NCBI GenBank assembly: GCA_016870235.1
Contig: VGCB01000233.1
Location: 1 to 5,349, forward strand
Direction: 5' to 3'
DNA: 5,349 nucleotides
From: Actinomycetota bacterium
Lineage (GTDB): Bacteria > Actinomycetota > Thermoleophilia > Gaiellales > Gaiellaceae
Numbering within the stretch: the stretch's first letter is position 1; the number at the start of each line of letters is the position of its first letter. Positions 5,222 through 5,349 of the stretch are shown piece by piece. Both the position numbers and the translations under genes were made by a program. The notes under the pieces are model-generated. The model ran no database searches, was not told the DNA's origin, and was given only the letters and a program-made list of their open reading frames with translations.

Positions 5222-5349
5222 GCCTGGAAGGTGGTCGAGGCGAAGTGGCCGGGCACCCACGAGGCGCTGCACGGATTCGATCCCGAGCGGTTGGCGGCCC
5301 TCGTCCCGCCGGAGATCGACGAGCGCGCGCAGGACACGCGCTTGATCCG
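5222..5349 (+). pseudogene. 3-methyladenine DNA glycosylase I-like fragment lacking its N-terminus
   Basis: The frame beginning at 5222 reads AWKVVEAKWPG, HEALHGFDPERLAAL and ERAQDTRLI for 42 codons to the edge. This matches the central part of Tag/COG2818-type helix-hairpin-helix glycosylases, which remove alkylated bases in base-excision repair; family members read roughly QAG(F/L)SW.VVE.KW....AF.GFDP..VA...D.RLIRNR. Family members have a few dozen residues before this point. Here the preceding codons (5203-5221) read DGPAARC, only 19 bases separate the fragment from the polymerase stop, and the frame contains no ATG, GTG or TTG back to about 5060. The gene therefore looks 5'-truncated by a deletion, or frame-disrupted. 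Alternatives are an assembly error, or fusion to the polymerase by a frameshift, since this frame has no stop across the junction. The family call comes from recalled consensus. The continuation, including the catalytic region, lies beyond the window. Confidence 0.55.

Noticed and set aside
4021..5337. Minus-strand frame open from 5337 to 2653, suggesting an 894-residue protein
   Set aside because: Only the part below 4020 matches known domains. The upstream part is the antisense of the polymerase gene and has the Arg/Pro/Ala/Asp-rich make-up of a GC shadow. The ATG at 4020 fits the first membrane helix.

Overview
The window is very GC-rich throughout, with G/C in nearly all third codon positions, GTG starts and little Shine-Dalgarno signal. 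Together with the gene families (PspC-fused NarL-type kinase, stand-alone LigD-like polymerase, GGDEF/HD-GYP hybrid) this points to a free-living actinobacterium. Thermoleophilia (Gaiellales/Solirubrobacterales) would fit, but that is an inference from composition and gene style, not a proven assignment. No RNA gene, CRISPR array, insertion sequence or phage gene was recognised.

Layout. (1) 1-439, minus: a PspC-domain membrane protein whose C-terminal end runs off the left edge. (2) 440-569: a 130-base divergent promoter region holding a 20-bp near-perfect palindrome, the best operator candidate in the window. (3) 570-1754 and 1751-2386, plus: a two-component operon with a 4-base GTGA overlap. 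It encodes a sensor kinase whose own N-terminus is a PspC domain, followed by a LuxR/NarL-type response regulator. (4) 2387-2652: a convergent intergenic stretch with one strong hairpin near each gene end and no convincing gene. (5) 2653-4020, minus: a membrane-anchored GGDEF plus HD-GYP protein with both catalytic sites and the c-di-GMP inhibition site intact. (6) 4021-4158: a second divergent gap. (7) 4159-5202, plus: a stand-alone LigD-type primase-polymerase. (8) 5222-5349, plus: the core of a 3-methyladenine-DNA-glycosylase-I-like protein that has no start codon in its frame and seems to lack its N-terminus; it runs off the right edge.

How the genes may work together. The left half looks like a self-contained envelope-stress circuit. 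A PspC-bearing kinase senses the membrane, its cognate regulator probably binds the palindrome in the divergent promoter, and the operon plus the divergent PspC protein are the probable targets. The two PspC modules face each other head to head and share perfect inverted repeats of 19 and 13 bases, which suggests duplication and recruitment of one copy into the kinase. The GGDEF/HD-GYP protein is a separate c-di-GMP module that can in principle both make and degrade the messenger. The right edge is a DNA-repair pair: an NHEJ-type or gap-filling polymerase followed by a base-excision glycosylase remnant. The long open frames opposite and out of phase with these genes are GC-driven shadows and are left out.
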